Assembly (NCBI GenBank): GCA_964584325.1 | Contig: CAZOZP010000022.1 | Span: forward strand, 1-50,009 | Direction of reading: 5' to 3' | From: CAZOZP01 sp964584325 | GTDB lineage: Bacteria; Bacteroidota; Ignavibacteria; Ignavibacteriales; Melioribacteraceae | DNA: 50,009 bases | In this document: piece after piece, positions 34,398-44,070 of the stretch | Layout: every line of letters begins with the position of its first letter | How positions within the stretch are numbered: position 1 is the stretch's first letter | The notes under the pieces: generated by a model | Databases searched by the model: none | Told to the model about the DNA's origin: nothing | Seen by the model: the letters and a program-made list of their open reading frames with translations, nothing else | Made by a program: the position numbers and the translations under genes

Positions 34398-35216
34398 CTA
34401 GAAATTGAAGTTCTCCGGATCAGGACCAAAGCGTAAATTTATATCCAGTTTTTCTATCTTGTTCATATCTTCTACATCGAGACTAAAATCAAAAATATTG
34501 AAATTCTCCTTTATTCTTTCCGGCTTTGTTGATTTAGGAATTGCAACTACACCTTTCTGAATATCCCATCTCAGAAGAATTCCAGCGGTTGATTTCCCGT
34601 GTTTTCCTGCAACTGATTTCAATACTTCATCATTCAATCTGTTACCCTGAGTTAAGGGTGCCCAGGCTTCAGGAATTATTCCGTTGCTTTTGCAGAATTC
34701 AAGCAATGGTTTTTGCTGCAGAAACGGGTGAAATTCATATTGATTAACCATTGGTTTTATCTCTGCGGATTTCATCAAATCTTCAAGATGATGAATGTGA
34801 AAATTCGATACTCCAACTGCTTTTATTAGTCCTTCGGAATAAAGTTCTTCGATTGCACGCCAGGTCTCTTTGTATTTACCTTTTACCGGCCAATGCACTA
34901 AATATAAATCGGCATAATCTGTTTTCAATTTATCAAGACTTCGACTAAATGCATCCTTTGTTGAGGAATATCCCTGATCAGAGTTCCAAACCTTTGTTGT
35001 CAAAAATATTTCCTTCCTCGCAATTCCGCTTTCTCGGATCGCTTTGCCGGTACCTGTTTCATTCCCGTATATTGCGGCTGTATCTATGCTTCTGTATCCT
35101 ATTTCCAAAGCCAGGGAAACCGCATTTTCTACTTCTGCACCTTCTCTTATCTGAAATACACCGAAACCAAGCGCCGGCATCTCAATTCCGTTATTCAATT
35201 TAAATGTTATAGCCAT
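34398..35216 (-). CDS. Aldo/keto reductase
   Basis: A 272-residue NADPH-dependent oxidoreductase of the 2,5-diketogluconate reductase type. The full catalytic tetrad is visible: Asp45 and Tyr50 in SIDTAAIYGNE, Lys75 in TTKVW, His108 in YLVHWP. The cofactor-binding VGVSNFHIHHL and VAIPKSTKPERIKENF motifs are present. The substrate cannot be predicted. It begins 14 bases after the OmpA-type gene. Confidence 0.93.
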   Translation of the reverse strand: MAITFKLNNGIEMPALGFGVFQIREGAEVENAVSLALEIGYRSIDTAAIYGNETGTGKAIRESGIARKEIFLTTKVWNSDQGYSSTKDAFSRSLDKLKTDYADLYLVHWPVKGKYKETWRAIEELYSEGLIKAVGVSNFHIHHLEDLMKSAEIKPMVNQYEFHPFLQQKPLLEFCKSNGIIPEAWAPLTQGNRLNDEVLKSVAGKHGKSTAGILLRWDIQKGVVAIPKSTKPERIKENFNIFDFSLDVEDMNKIEKLDINLRFGPDPENFNF

Positions 35217-35230
35217 TATTATTTCCTTAT

Positions 35231-36076
35231 TTACTGCTTAACAATTTCTACTCTTCTGTTTTTAGCTTTACCTTCCTGAGTCTCATTATCGGCAATCGGC
35301 TTTGTTTGTCCCCAGCCTTTTGATGACATCCTGTTTTTTGATATACCTTTTGAAACAAGTGCCTCCATAACTGCTTTGGCTCTGTTTTCGGAAAGAGTCT
35401 GATTTGATTTTATTGTACCGTTTTTATCTGTATGACCTTCAATACTTATTTTGATTTCCGGATTTCGGTTCAGCATTTCTGCTATCTGGTTAACGACAGG
35501 TTTTGATTCATCTTTGATTTTTGATTGTCCTGTTTCAAAATTAATATAAAGAGCTATGAACCCTTTTGTCATCAATGCATTAAATATTTCTGATGCATCC
35601 ACCTCCTGAGTCATTGCTTCCATTTCAAGAATATATAATCTATATAACTCTACTTCTGATGCCGTGCCGCCAAAATTATATAACTTAACAAAATACTCCT
35701 TCCCTTTTGCGGAAAAGCTGAATGAAGCTTCCAGATCTGCACTTAAAAAATCCGTGTTTTTATAAAGAAGTTTACCGCCGTTTTTGACAATCGCATTTTC
35801 ATAGTTTTTAATAATTTGTAATGCGCTTTTATTTTTCTCGCCGGAATCAAAATTATACCTGTAATCGATCGTATAAAGATTGCCTTCTTTGGTCTCGACA
35901 GAATTACTGCTTGTTCTCAATTGCAACTCATTATAATTTTGTTCACATCCGGAAATATAAAAATTGGCAAGTCGTGTAAATAGTGAGTGATCTTTGCAAC
36001 CTTCGGCGTCTTCCTGCGCAAAGACGGCAAACGGCAGAAGAATTAAAATAACTTTCAATATTGCTGATTTTTTCAT
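35231..36076 (-). CDS. OmpA-family outer-membrane protein
   Basis: A 281-residue protein with a signal peptide (cleaving after VFAQ), an N-terminal region of about 150 residues without a named fold, and a C-terminal OmpA peptidoglycan-binding domain (about 175-281): GHTDKNGTIKSNQTLSENRA and the terminal AKNRRVEIVKQ. It would link the outer membrane to the wall. Upstream partner in an operon with the aldo-keto reductase. Confidence 0.9.
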   Translation of the reverse strand: MKKSAILKVILILLPFAVFAQEDAEGCKDHSLFTRLANFYISGCEQNYNELQLRTSSNSVETKEGNLYTIDYRYNFDSGEKNKSALQIIKNYENAIVKNGGKLLYKNTDFLSADLEASFSFSAKGKEYFVKLYNFGGTASEVELYRLYILEMEAMTQEVDASEIFNALMTKGFIALYINFETGQSKIKDESKPVVNQIAEMLNRNPEIKISIEGHTDKNGTIKSNQTLSENRAKAVMEALVSKGISKNRMSSKGWGQTKPIADNETQEGKAKNRRVEIVKQ

Positions 36077-36207
36077 AAAATTTTTCCCGATAAATAAGAA
36101 TTACGTTTAATTTCTTTTCAAAAACTAAACTATTGAAGTATTAAAAGCAAACGCAGAAGTCTCTCTAATTGAGTAACAAAAGTCCTGCATACTTTCAGTT
36201 ACTGCCT

Positions 36208-38808
36208 TTACTTTATCAAAGTCATTTTTCGGGTTTCAACTAATCCGCCTGCCTGTAGTCTGTAGAGATATATTCCGCTCGCAAGATTACCTGCTGAATC
36301 AAACGATAAATTATAATTTCCCGGCATAAGATCACGGTCAACCAATACGGCAACCTCCTGACCAAGCATATTATAAACTTTTAGAGTAACCCTAACCTGT
36401 CCTAAACCTGAAGGAATGCTGTAGGAAATTCTTGTACTCGGATTAAATGGATTTGGATAATTCTGCGACAAGCTGAATTTGGAAACTGTTCCTTCTGAAT
36501 ATTCAACAGATGTTGTACTTCTGAAAATCTGTACTGCATATTCTGCTGCTTCGTCTTTAAATCTCACATAACAAGTCCCGCTCTCAGAAGAATATCCCCA
36601 GCCGGTTATACTTTCATTAAGTAATTCTTCTTCATCAGTTTGTGCTATTAATTCTCCGTTAACTTTTACCGAATCCGGAATCGCTTGTTCAAAATTAAAT
36701 TTTACAATATAATCGCGTTCCTGTACTTCATAATTACCTTCAGGTGCCGATATTATAACTTCAGCTGATTGCTTCTGCGCATCATTGCTGTTTTGTATTA
36801 GTGTTTTTCTGAATATACCCGATTCATAATCATAGCTCTTTCCATCGTCTTCATAAAGAATTATTGAACCTGCTCCTCCTGAATACGAATTAACATATAG
36901 TATTCCTGACGAAGCAGGATCATCAGTGAATAATCCTGCAGGTTGTTCCGGAATTACTGAACCACCTTTTACATACATTGGTATTCTGTCAGTATAGGTT
37001 ATAACTCCCACTGATTTAGGCCCAATATATGTTTTACCTGTTACATAGTCTATCCAGGTTCCTTCAGGAAAATACACTCCTGCGGATTTTAGTCCTGATT
37101 CTACAACCGGCCTTACAAGTATTGATGACCCGAACATCCATTCATCATATTTTTCTGAGGCTGACTTATCTCCCGGAAATTCAAAAAACATTGGCCTGAC
37201 TAATGGTGTTCCTTTTTCATAATTTTCCCTCGCCATAGAATAGATGTAAGGCATAAGCTTGTATCTCTGAATAATTGCCTGTTTAGCAATTTCTTCAGCC
37301 TGAGCACCGTAGTTCCACGGCTCTCTTTCTTCATTAAATGTTCCGTGAACTCTGAATACAGGAACAAAGGCGCCGAATTGAATCCATCTGTAATAATTCT
37401 CATAGGATGGAGTACCATTGAAACCGCCAATATCCATTGACCACCAGGATGAACCGAGAGCTATGGATGAAATCATTCGAATACGCTGTTCCTGCATCGA
37501 AGTAAATCCTGAGGATATATCACCTGTCCAATGCGAATAGGCATATCTTTGTGCACCCAAATAAAAATTTCTATTAATTGACCAAACTCTGTCATTGTTG
37601 AAACTTCTCTGTCCTTCATAATTTGCTCTTTGCATTTGCATAAACATCAGGTTCCCGCCATATTCATCCGCCTCATCATTCCAATAGCCCTGAATTCCAG
37701 TATTGAATGAATTTGCTGTACCATTATTAATAAAGCTGTTCCAATACCATTGTCTGGCCTCAGGTTTTCTGAAATCAATCCGCATAACTTCCTGCCCGCT
37801 CCAATAGTCAGTAGTGTAATCAAAATAAAGCTGATTGTTCTGACAGTATTGTCCCTGCACTGTATTTACATGTACACGCGGTTTTCGGATACCCATTAGT
37901 TTAAAATTGTATTTTTCAAGCGAATCTTTAAGGGCACCGCTGGGACCACCCGGAAATTTGCTTCCCCATCTGAATTCTCCGAAATTGTCTGATCCCCAGT
38001 CCATCCAGTCGAAATCCAAAACGTACGCATCGATGGGTATCTCTTTTTTTCTGTATTCTTTTATATCCTGCAAAAGTTCATCCTGATCCATACCCCATTC
38101 AGTATTAATAAATCCGAGTGAAAATTTCGGGAATAATGGAGCTTTACCTGAAAGCAATGTCATGCCTTTGAAGATTTCTGCCGGAGTGCCTGAGATAACA
38201 TAAAAATTGACATCTTCTTTCTCATATGATTTGGAGAAACCCAGATTTCCAGCTGAAAGTGAAATATTTCCGGCATCTGCATCAAAAAGAAGTCCGAATC
38301 CTGATGTTGTCCATAAAAAAGGAGCTCCGCCTTCGCCCTGATATCCGGCATATAAGTCACCTCCTGAAGAATTGGAAACCGGTGCTGAGTACTTTGAATG
38401 AACACCGTAGAATTTTTCTCCTGTTAAGTTGCAGTTCATTCCTGATTCATATAAAACCGATTCCGAAATCAGTGTACCATTGGCATTACTAATACTAAAA
38501 CCAATAGGATTTTTTGAAATCTCCGCACGCATCACATTTGTGCTGATTACAAACCGGCTTTCTTCATTACTGAAATTAAACGGAACAGTGGCATTTGTAT
38601 CATAATCCAGAACAAGAGTATGTTCACTAACTCTTCCTGAAGGTAAATATTTAACCTGAATAATATTTTCATCAATACAATTAAATTCATAAATATTCCC
38701 GGAAGAATTTATTGTAATTCCTTTGGAAGTTAATATAAAAGATGAAACTGTCTGTGCCGGCAAAACCGATGCGGTAAAGATTATTAAAGTAAGTAATATT
38801 ATTTTCAA
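36208..38808 (-). CDS. GH31 alpha-glycosidase with T9SS sorting domain
   Basis: An 866-residue exported enzyme. Signal peptide (ends LPAQ), N-terminal beta-sandwich with YAGYQGEGGAPFLWTTSGFG, and a GH31 (beta/alpha)8 barrel: AYVLDFDWMDWG and the nucleophile motif GYWNDEADE (Asp378). Then comes a C-terminal beta region with a DUF5110-like part, and a type A T9SS sorting domain (about 780-866) with NYPNPFNPSTRISYSIP and YRLQAGGLVETRKM. It hydrolyses alpha-glucosides or alpha-xylosides outside the cell. The start is a TTG with AGGAG 9 bases upstream (38818-38822); no in-frame ATG fits better. Confidence 0.92.
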   Translation of the reverse strand: MKIILLTLIIFTASVLPAQTVSSFILTSKGITINSSGNIYEFNCIDENIIQVKYLPSGRVSEHTLVLDYDTNATVPFNFSNEESRFVISTNVMRAEISKNPIGFSISNANGTLISESVLYESGMNCNLTGEKFYGVHSKYSAPVSNSSGGDLYAGYQGEGGAPFLWTTSGFGLLFDADAGNISLSAGNLGFSKSYEKEDVNFYVISGTPAEIFKGMTLLSGKAPLFPKFSLGFINTEWGMDQDELLQDIKEYRKKEIPIDAYVLDFDWMDWGSDNFGEFRWGSKFPGGPSGALKDSLEKYNFKLMGIRKPRVHVNTVQGQYCQNNQLYFDYTTDYWSGQEVMRIDFRKPEARQWYWNSFINNGTANSFNTGIQGYWNDEADEYGGNLMFMQMQRANYEGQRSFNNDRVWSINRNFYLGAQRYAYSHWTGDISSGFTSMQEQRIRMISSIALGSSWWSMDIGGFNGTPSYENYYRWIQFGAFVPVFRVHGTFNEEREPWNYGAQAEEIAKQAIIQRYKLMPYIYSMARENYEKGTPLVRPMFFEFPGDKSASEKYDEWMFGSSILVRPVVESGLKSAGVYFPEGTWIDYVTGKTYIGPKSVGVITYTDRIPMYVKGGSVIPEQPAGLFTDDPASSGILYVNSYSGGAGSIILYEDDGKSYDYESGIFRKTLIQNSNDAQKQSAEVIISAPEGNYEVQERDYIVKFNFEQAIPDSVKVNGELIAQTDEEELLNESITGWGYSSESGTCYVRFKDEAAEYAVQIFRSTTSVEYSEGTVSKFSLSQNYPNPFNPSTRISYSIPSGLGQVRVTLKVYNMLGQEVAVLVDRDLMPGNYNLSFDSAGNLASGIYLYRLQAGGLVETRKMTLIK

Positions 38809-38979
38809 AATGGAATTCTCCTGTCCGAATTATTTAATAAACAACTACAACATAAAAATACTTTTTTCCGCAATCAATAAATAATTTGTCAATTATAATT
38901 ATTACTCTTAGCCTTTGTGCATTTTTGTTTTAATTTGCCTAATTTGAGATATAACTAAAATTCTATATTAGGTATTATT

Positions 38980-41352
38980 ATGAAAAAGGCTATATATATT
39001 TTATTAACAATTTTTTTGTTTCCATTTTTACTATCTGCTCAAACCTTTTCTATCAGTGGTGTCATTACTGATTTATCCAGCGGAAAGCCGATTCAGGGAG
39101 CAGTAGTATTTTTATCACAGAATGTTATTGAATACAGCAGCGGAAGCGGCTCTTACTTTTTGCGCGGATTAAAGAAAGGAGAATATACTCTCAGGATATC
39201 CGGATTAGGATATAAATCTAAGGTTGAAAAAATAGTTCTAAAGGAAAATATAATATTAAATTTTAGTCTTGAAGAATCAAATATCGAATTAAACGAAATT
39301 ATTGTTACAACAGACAGAAATGAGAAATACCTGCGCAACACACCCTTTTCTGAAATACTGATTGACAAAAGCAAAATCGAATTACACCCCGGTATTACGG
39401 TTTCTGATATTCTGAAGGATGAACCGGGAGTAGCACTTCTTAGAGATGGTGCCTGGGGTACTGAAATAAGTATTCGCGGAATGAACCGCGAAAACCTCGT
39501 AACTCTTATCGATGGCAGCAGAATTGTAACTTCAACTGATATAGCGGCAAGGATGTCTCTTGTTAATCCCTCAGATATCGAAAAGATTGAAGTTATAAAA
39601 GGCGCCTCGTCTTCTATATATGGCAGCGGTGCAACCGGAGGAATTGTAAACATCATTACACGAAATACGGGTTTCACCGAGAGTTTTTCATTGGGTGGAA
39701 GTGTTTCTGCCGGATACGGTTCGGTTAACGGATTAAAATCCTTTAGCGGTTCGTTACTTGCGGGCAATCCATTTATAGCAACAAGAATTTCAGGCTCTTA
39801 CAGAAAGGCAGGGAATACAAAAACGCCGAGCGGAACCCTAAATAACAGCATGTTTGAAGATTACGGATTTACCGGAAATCTGAATGTTCTTCCACTTGAC
39901 AACCACCAAATTAAATTGAATTACCAGTTATTTAAAGCTGAAGATGTCGGAATTCCGGGAGCATCTGTGTTCCCCGATAAAGCTGAAGTCCGATACCCTT
40001 TTGAAAGAAGAGAAATGATTTCTGCCGGATATGAAATCAAAAATCTTACAGATTATTTGTACAAGATTTCATTAAACTACTCCAATCAGTTTATTCAAAG
40101 GGATGTTGAGAATATTCCCAACCAGGTTCAGATGATACCCGCTTCAGGCAGTACACCAGCAAGAAGAGTGAGTGTTCTGAAAATTACTCCAGGCGCAGAT
40201 CATAAAAACAACAACCTCCAGTTAAGGGCAAATTTTTCTCCCGGATATAATAATTTTCTTGTGACCGGAATTGACTATTGGGACAGAGTATATAACGGGG
40301 GCAGGAACAAATATCAGAAAATTGAAACTCTTAATACTCAAGGTGATGTAATTAGTACAACAAACAAAATAATATTCGAGAAGCCTTTGCCTGATTCAAA
40401 GTACAAGAGCATTGGATTTTTTGCTCAGAATGACGCCGGTTTGATTCCTGAAAAACTTGTTCTTGTAACAGGTATGAGAATAGATAAAATCTTTATTGAA
40501 GGAAGCGAAACTCTTAATCCGGTTTATGAAATAGTAAACGGTAAGGTAAACCAAAAACCTGTGGGACAAAAAATTATTTGGAAATCTTCTGAAGCTGAAA
40601 ATACTTCATTTAGTGCAAACGCAGGTTTGAAATTATCTGCTGATGAAAATACCGACTTAACTCTCAGTCTTGGTTATTCTTTCCGTTCTCCTTCGCTTGA
40701 GGAAAGATTTCAGTACATTGACCAGGGAAGTGAGATAAGAATAGGGAACCCTGATCTTAATCCGGAAAAAGGATTATCTGCTGATCTTGGTTTAAGATAT
40801 TACAGTTCTTCGTTCAAGTTGATTACTTCAGTTTTTTTCAGCAGCTACACTGACTTAGTCTCAGAAATTCCCGGTCTTGTTGAAGACAGGAAAGCTCAGA
40901 TAAAAACTAATATTGGTGAAGCACGGCTCTATGGTTTCGATTTTCGAACTGATTATAATTTTTACGATAAACATATTGCTTATCTTTCTGCATCTTTTGT
41001 CAAAGGTGATGATATAACCTCTGACGGTAATCTTCCTGAAATTGCCCCTTTAAACGGAATATTAGGAATTAAATACAAAGTCTCATCTACCGTATCTGCT
41101 GAACTTTCTGCCGTAATTTTTGCTCCGCAGAATGATAACGCAGCTAAAGAACTCGCAACACCCGGTTACGCATATTTCAATTTATCTTCCGAATTTGGAC
41201 CTTTTGATTTACATGGTATCCGATTAAAAGTATCAGCCGGAGTAGAAAATATTTTTGACCGCGCTTACAGGAATCATCTTTCAACAACAAGAGGCAGTAT
41301 ATTAACTGAACCCGGAAGAAACATTTTTCTAAATCTAGTTACAAGCTGGTAA
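38980..41352 (+). CDS. TonB-dependent outer-membrane receptor
   Basis: A 790-residue protein with a signal peptide (ends LLSAQ) and a carboxypeptidase-regulatory-like domain (about 22-105, FSISGVITDLSSGKPIQGAV). A plug domain follows (about 110-225, IEVIKGASSSIYGSGATGGI) and a 22-strand barrel ends in Trp. The size and the single regulatory domain point to a siderophore, cobalamin or metal receptor rather than a SusC protein (those are near 1000 residues). The gene is divergent from GH31 and followed 15 bases later by an EamA transporter. Confidence 0.92.
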   Translation: MKKAIYILLTIFLFPFLLSAQTFSISGVITDLSSGKPIQGAVVFLSQNVIEYSSGSGSYFLRGLKKGEYTLRISGLGYKSKVEKIVLKENIILNFSLEESNIELNEIIVTTDRNEKYLRNTPFSEILIDKSKIELHPGITVSDILKDEPGVALLRDGAWGTEISIRGMNRENLVTLIDGSRIVTSTDIAARMSLVNPSDIEKIEVIKGASSSIYGSGATGGIVNIITRNTGFTESFSLGGSVSAGYGSVNGLKSFSGSLLAGNPFIATRISGSYRKAGNTKTPSGTLNNSMFEDYGFTGNLNVLPLDNHQIKLNYQLFKAEDVGIPGASVFPDKAEVRYPFERREMISAGYEIKNLTDYLYKISLNYSNQFIQRDVENIPNQVQMIPASGSTPARRVSVLKITPGADHKNNNLQLRANFSPGYNNFLVTGIDYWDRVYNGGRNKYQKIETLNTQGDVISTTNKIIFEKPLPDSKYKSIGFFAQNDAGLIPEKLVLVTGMRIDKIFIEGSETLNPVYEIVNGKVNQKPVGQKIIWKSSEAENTSFSANAGLKLSADENTDLTLSLGYSFRSPSLEERFQYIDQGSEIRIGNPDLNPEKGLSADLGLRYYSSSFKLITSVFFSSYTDLVSEIPGLVEDRKAQIKTNIGEARLYGFDFRTDYNFYDKHIAYLSASFVKGDDITSDGNLPEIAPLNGILGIKYKVSSTVSAELSAVIFAPQNDNAAKELATPGYAYFNLSSEFGPFDLHGIRLKVSAGVENIFDRAYRNHLSTTRGSILTEPGRNIFLNLVTSW

Positions 41353-41367
41353 GGTGGACAATATATA

Positions 41368-42273
41368 ATGGATTGGTTTATTCTAGCATTCATCTCTGCT
41401 GTGTTTTCAGCAGCTTCCGCAGTTTCTGAAAAAAAAACTTTATTTTCTTTAAATGCTGTTGAATTCTCATTTTTTGTATCCGCAGTAACACTGCTATTAT
41501 CTGCTCCCTTCTTTTTTTCGATAGACCTTTCCTCCGTTTTCAGTTTTAGAATTTATCTTCTTTTTATTAAGACTATTATCGGTGCTGCCGCATTCCTTTG
41601 CGTCATGCAAGCGATAAAGAATCTGGAAATAAGCAAAGCGCTCCCGCTTCTTGCACTTTCACCGGGATTTGTAGCTATTGCGGGGGTTATTTTTATTGAC
41701 GATTTCCTCTCACCATACGAATGGGCCGGTTTACTCCTCATTGCCGGGGGGGCTTTTACTTTGGAATCCGAAAAAAGCAGTTTCCGTTTGTTCAGCCGGA
41801 TTAAGTCCTCAGCTACAATAAATTCTTATCCTAACAATCCTGAACCACTTCTGATTAAATATAAATATATCTTTACCGCACTTTTTCTTTTCACTGTTTC
41901 TTCTGTCTTAGACAGACTTCTTCTAAAGGATCTTAAACTTCCGCCTTTTACTTTCATGGCATTCCAGCAGCTATTCTACGCTTTGTTCTTTGCCGTAATT
42001 TACTTTGTGAAAAGAAAAGAACAATCTTCGTTATTTCCGTTAGGGAGAAACTCATTGTATCTGGTTATTGCTGTTTCGGTATTTACTGTTATTTACCGCT
42101 ATACACAAATCGAAGCTATTAAACTGGCGCCGGTTGCTTTAGTTTTATCCGTAAAACGACTTTCTGTTCTGATGGCTGTTATTGCCGGCGGAAGACTTTT
42201 TAAAGAAGACAATCTGACAATGAGAGTTTTTGCAGTAATTCTCATATTAGCAGGAACTGCTTTGTTAATCTAA
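41368..42273 (+). CDS. EamA/DMT-family transporter
   Basis: A 301-residue inner-membrane protein with about ten hydrophobic segments in two EamA halves, split by a polar loop at about 135-165. The first half has KALPLLALSPGFVAIAGVIF and the second has KLAPVALVLSVKRLSVLMAV, the duplicated end-of-unit pattern of drug/metabolite transporters. Substrate unknown. It follows the TonB receptor at 15 bases, so the two may serve the same nutrient. Confidence 0.88.
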   Translation: MDWFILAFISAVFSAASAVSEKKTLFSLNAVEFSFFVSAVTLLLSAPFFFSIDLSSVFSFRIYLLFIKTIIGAAAFLCVMQAIKNLEISKALPLLALSPGFVAIAGVIFIDDFLSPYEWAGLLLIAGGAFTLESEKSSFRLFSRIKSSATINSYPNNPEPLLIKYKYIFTALFLFTVSSVLDRLLLKDLKLPPFTFMAFQQLFYALFFAVIYFVKRKEQSSLFPLGRNSLYLVIAVSVFTVIYRYTQIEAIKLAPVALVLSVKRLSVLMAVIAGGRLFKEDNLTMRVFAVILILAGTALLI

Positions 42274-42291
42274 ATCCCTGTCCGGTATTTG

Positions 42292-43215
42292 CTAGTAGTA
42301 TTTTCCCTGATTCGAATTTCTTTCCATAAGAATTGTATTAATCATATTCGTAATATCAAAGCTTCTTACGCCTTTCCAATTAGGACTTACAATTAAAGAA
42401 GGTTTTGATTCGCCGGCAAATCTTTCAATTGCAATTGCCGGATTCAGGTTTTCCAGAAATATGGCTGCAAATTCTGCGTATTGTTTTGCTGAGATTTTAT
42501 AAAACAGTTCCGGCTTATCTCTGAATTGTTTTTCCATTACCGTATTCTTCGTTATCTGAAGCTGATGTAACTTTAAAGTTTCAATAGGAAGAGATGAAAT
42601 TCTGCGTGCAGTTTCTAACATCATTGCCTCAGTTTCACCCGGAAGATATAAGATTATATGTCCGCCGATTCTAATACCTGCAGAATTTGCAAGATTAATG
42701 GCCAAAACCGAATCTTCGTACGTATGTCCTCTTTTAATAAAATCCAACGTAGTGTTATGAGTGCTTTCCAGACCAAATTCAACATGAATATATGTTTTTT
42801 CTGATAACCGTGAAAGCATTTCTGCAGTTTCAAGCTTGAAGCAGTCGGGTCGTGTTCCGATTACTAATCCACAAACACCTTCAAAGCCGAGTGCTTCGTC
42901 AAATAACAGTTTCAGATATTCAGATTCAGCGTAAGTGTTTGTGTAAGCCTGAAAATAAATCAGAAAACGATTATCGCCATATTTTTTTGAAAAAAAATTC
43001 TTACCTTTTTCATACTGTTGCCTCAAAGAGAGATTTTCAGTTAAATAAAAAGGATTGAATCCTGCATTATTGCAGTAAGTGCAGCCTCCGTAACCTTTTG
43101 ACCCATCTCTTGTCGGACAGGTAAACCCGGCATTTACAGGAATCTTTCTTACCCTTTCTCCGAAAATTTTTTTTATGTAATCCGGGTAGGCATAATATCT
43201 TTTTGATTCATCCAT
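42292..43215 (-). CDS. TIGR01212-family radical SAM protein (YhcC-like)
   Basis: A 307-residue iron-sulphur protein. The cluster cysteines are Cys33, Cys45 and Cys48 in GFTCPTRDGSKGYGGCTYC, the spacing distinctive of this family. VEFGLESTHNTTLDFIKRGH and GGHIILYLPGETEAMM follow in the barrel. The reaction is unknown. Its start codon directly abuts the TraB-like stop codon. Confidence 0.92.
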   Translation of the reverse strand: MDESKRYYAYPDYIKKIFGERVRKIPVNAGFTCPTRDGSKGYGGCTYCNNAGFNPFYLTENLSLRQQYEKGKNFFSKKYGDNRFLIYFQAYTNTYAESEYLKLLFDEALGFEGVCGLVIGTRPDCFKLETAEMLSRLSEKTYIHVEFGLESTHNTTLDFIKRGHTYEDSVLAINLANSAGIRIGGHIILYLPGETEAMMLETARRISSLPIETLKLHQLQITKNTVMEKQFRDKPELFYKISAKQYAEFAAIFLENLNPAIAIERFAGESKPSLIVSPNWKGVRSFDITNMINTILMERNSNQGKYY

Positions 43216-44070
43216 TTATCTAATCACAGCTTCTACAGTAAGACCTTTTTTTCTTAGAATGTTTATCAGACCTTCCTGCCCCGGAAGATGTGCAGCCCCT
43301 ACAGCTATAAAAAGGGGGTTGTCGTCAATCAGCTTCAGAAGTCTTTCTGCCATAATAATGTTTCGTCTTTCAAGAAAAATGACCGAGATACCTGCAAATG
43401 ATGAATCTTCTATTACCATATTATTTATTTCATTTAAATTTTCCATAATATAAAGATCTATCATAACATTTAACTTTTCCATTTCCTGATCCCAGTTTCT
43501 GAAGGAGTCCAGAATCATATCATTAGAAATTGAATCGGCCAGTACCATTTGTTCCTCAATAGTTTCCAGTCCGAAAGATTTATATCCTTTTTCTTTTGCA
43601 TAATTAAAAAGCATCATATCTACCGGCATACTTCTGAATTTTGATGAAACTGCCAGAGCATAAACCGCAAACGGCTTGAAATTCAAAACCATTTCTACAG
43701 GCATCCCGGCAGCTTTAAAGAATACATTTCTAATCAGTTCGAAATCATCTGCATTATAAATTGTTTTCAGGCTGGTTCCTTCGGGAAGTTTCATTGATTT
43801 AAGAATCTCATTCTGATTTATATTTAACAGGTCCAGTTCGCCGGCTAATGTTTTTGTGCTGTCAATAAAGCAAAAAACACTTTCTGCCTTGCTTTTTATT
43901 TCATTATCTGATAGATGAATAGTGCCAAAAAGATATGAATTCCCTTTTACAGCCGGGCCTGATATTTTCCAGAGCAATGAATTTCCTTGAGCAGAAAGTT
44001 TGATTGTAAACCCGAAAACAAAAAGGAATAGAAATAACATTTTACAATATTTCATTTTGGATTTATTCAC
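43216..44070 (-). CDS. TraB/GumN-family protein
   Basis: A 284-residue protein with a signal peptide and the TraB/Tiki hallmarks: YLFGTIHLSD near 45, a central helical part and GAAHLPGQEGLINILRKKG near the C-terminus. The conserved His residues suggest a metal-dependent hydrolase. GTG at 44070 overlaps the meaB stop (GTGA), implying coupling; an ATG at 44055 is an alternative. Confidence 0.88.
   Translation of the reverse strand: MNKSKMKYCKMLFLFLFVFGFTIKLSAQGNSLLWKISGPAVKGNSYLFGTIHLSDNEIKSKAESVFCFIDSTKTLAGELDLLNINQNEILKSMKLPEGTSLKTIYNADDFELIRNVFFKAAGMPVEMVLNFKPFAVYALAVSSKFRSMPVDMMLFNYAKEKGYKSFGLETIEEQMVLADSISNDMILDSFRNWDQEMEKLNVMIDLYIMENLNEINNMVIEDSSFAGISVIFLERRNIIMAERLLKLIDDNPLFIAVGAAHLPGQEGLINILRKKGLTVEAVIR

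Noticed and set aside
38980..41352. SusC-type receptor of a polysaccharide utilisation locus
   Set aside because: Too short, and no SusD-like gene follows.
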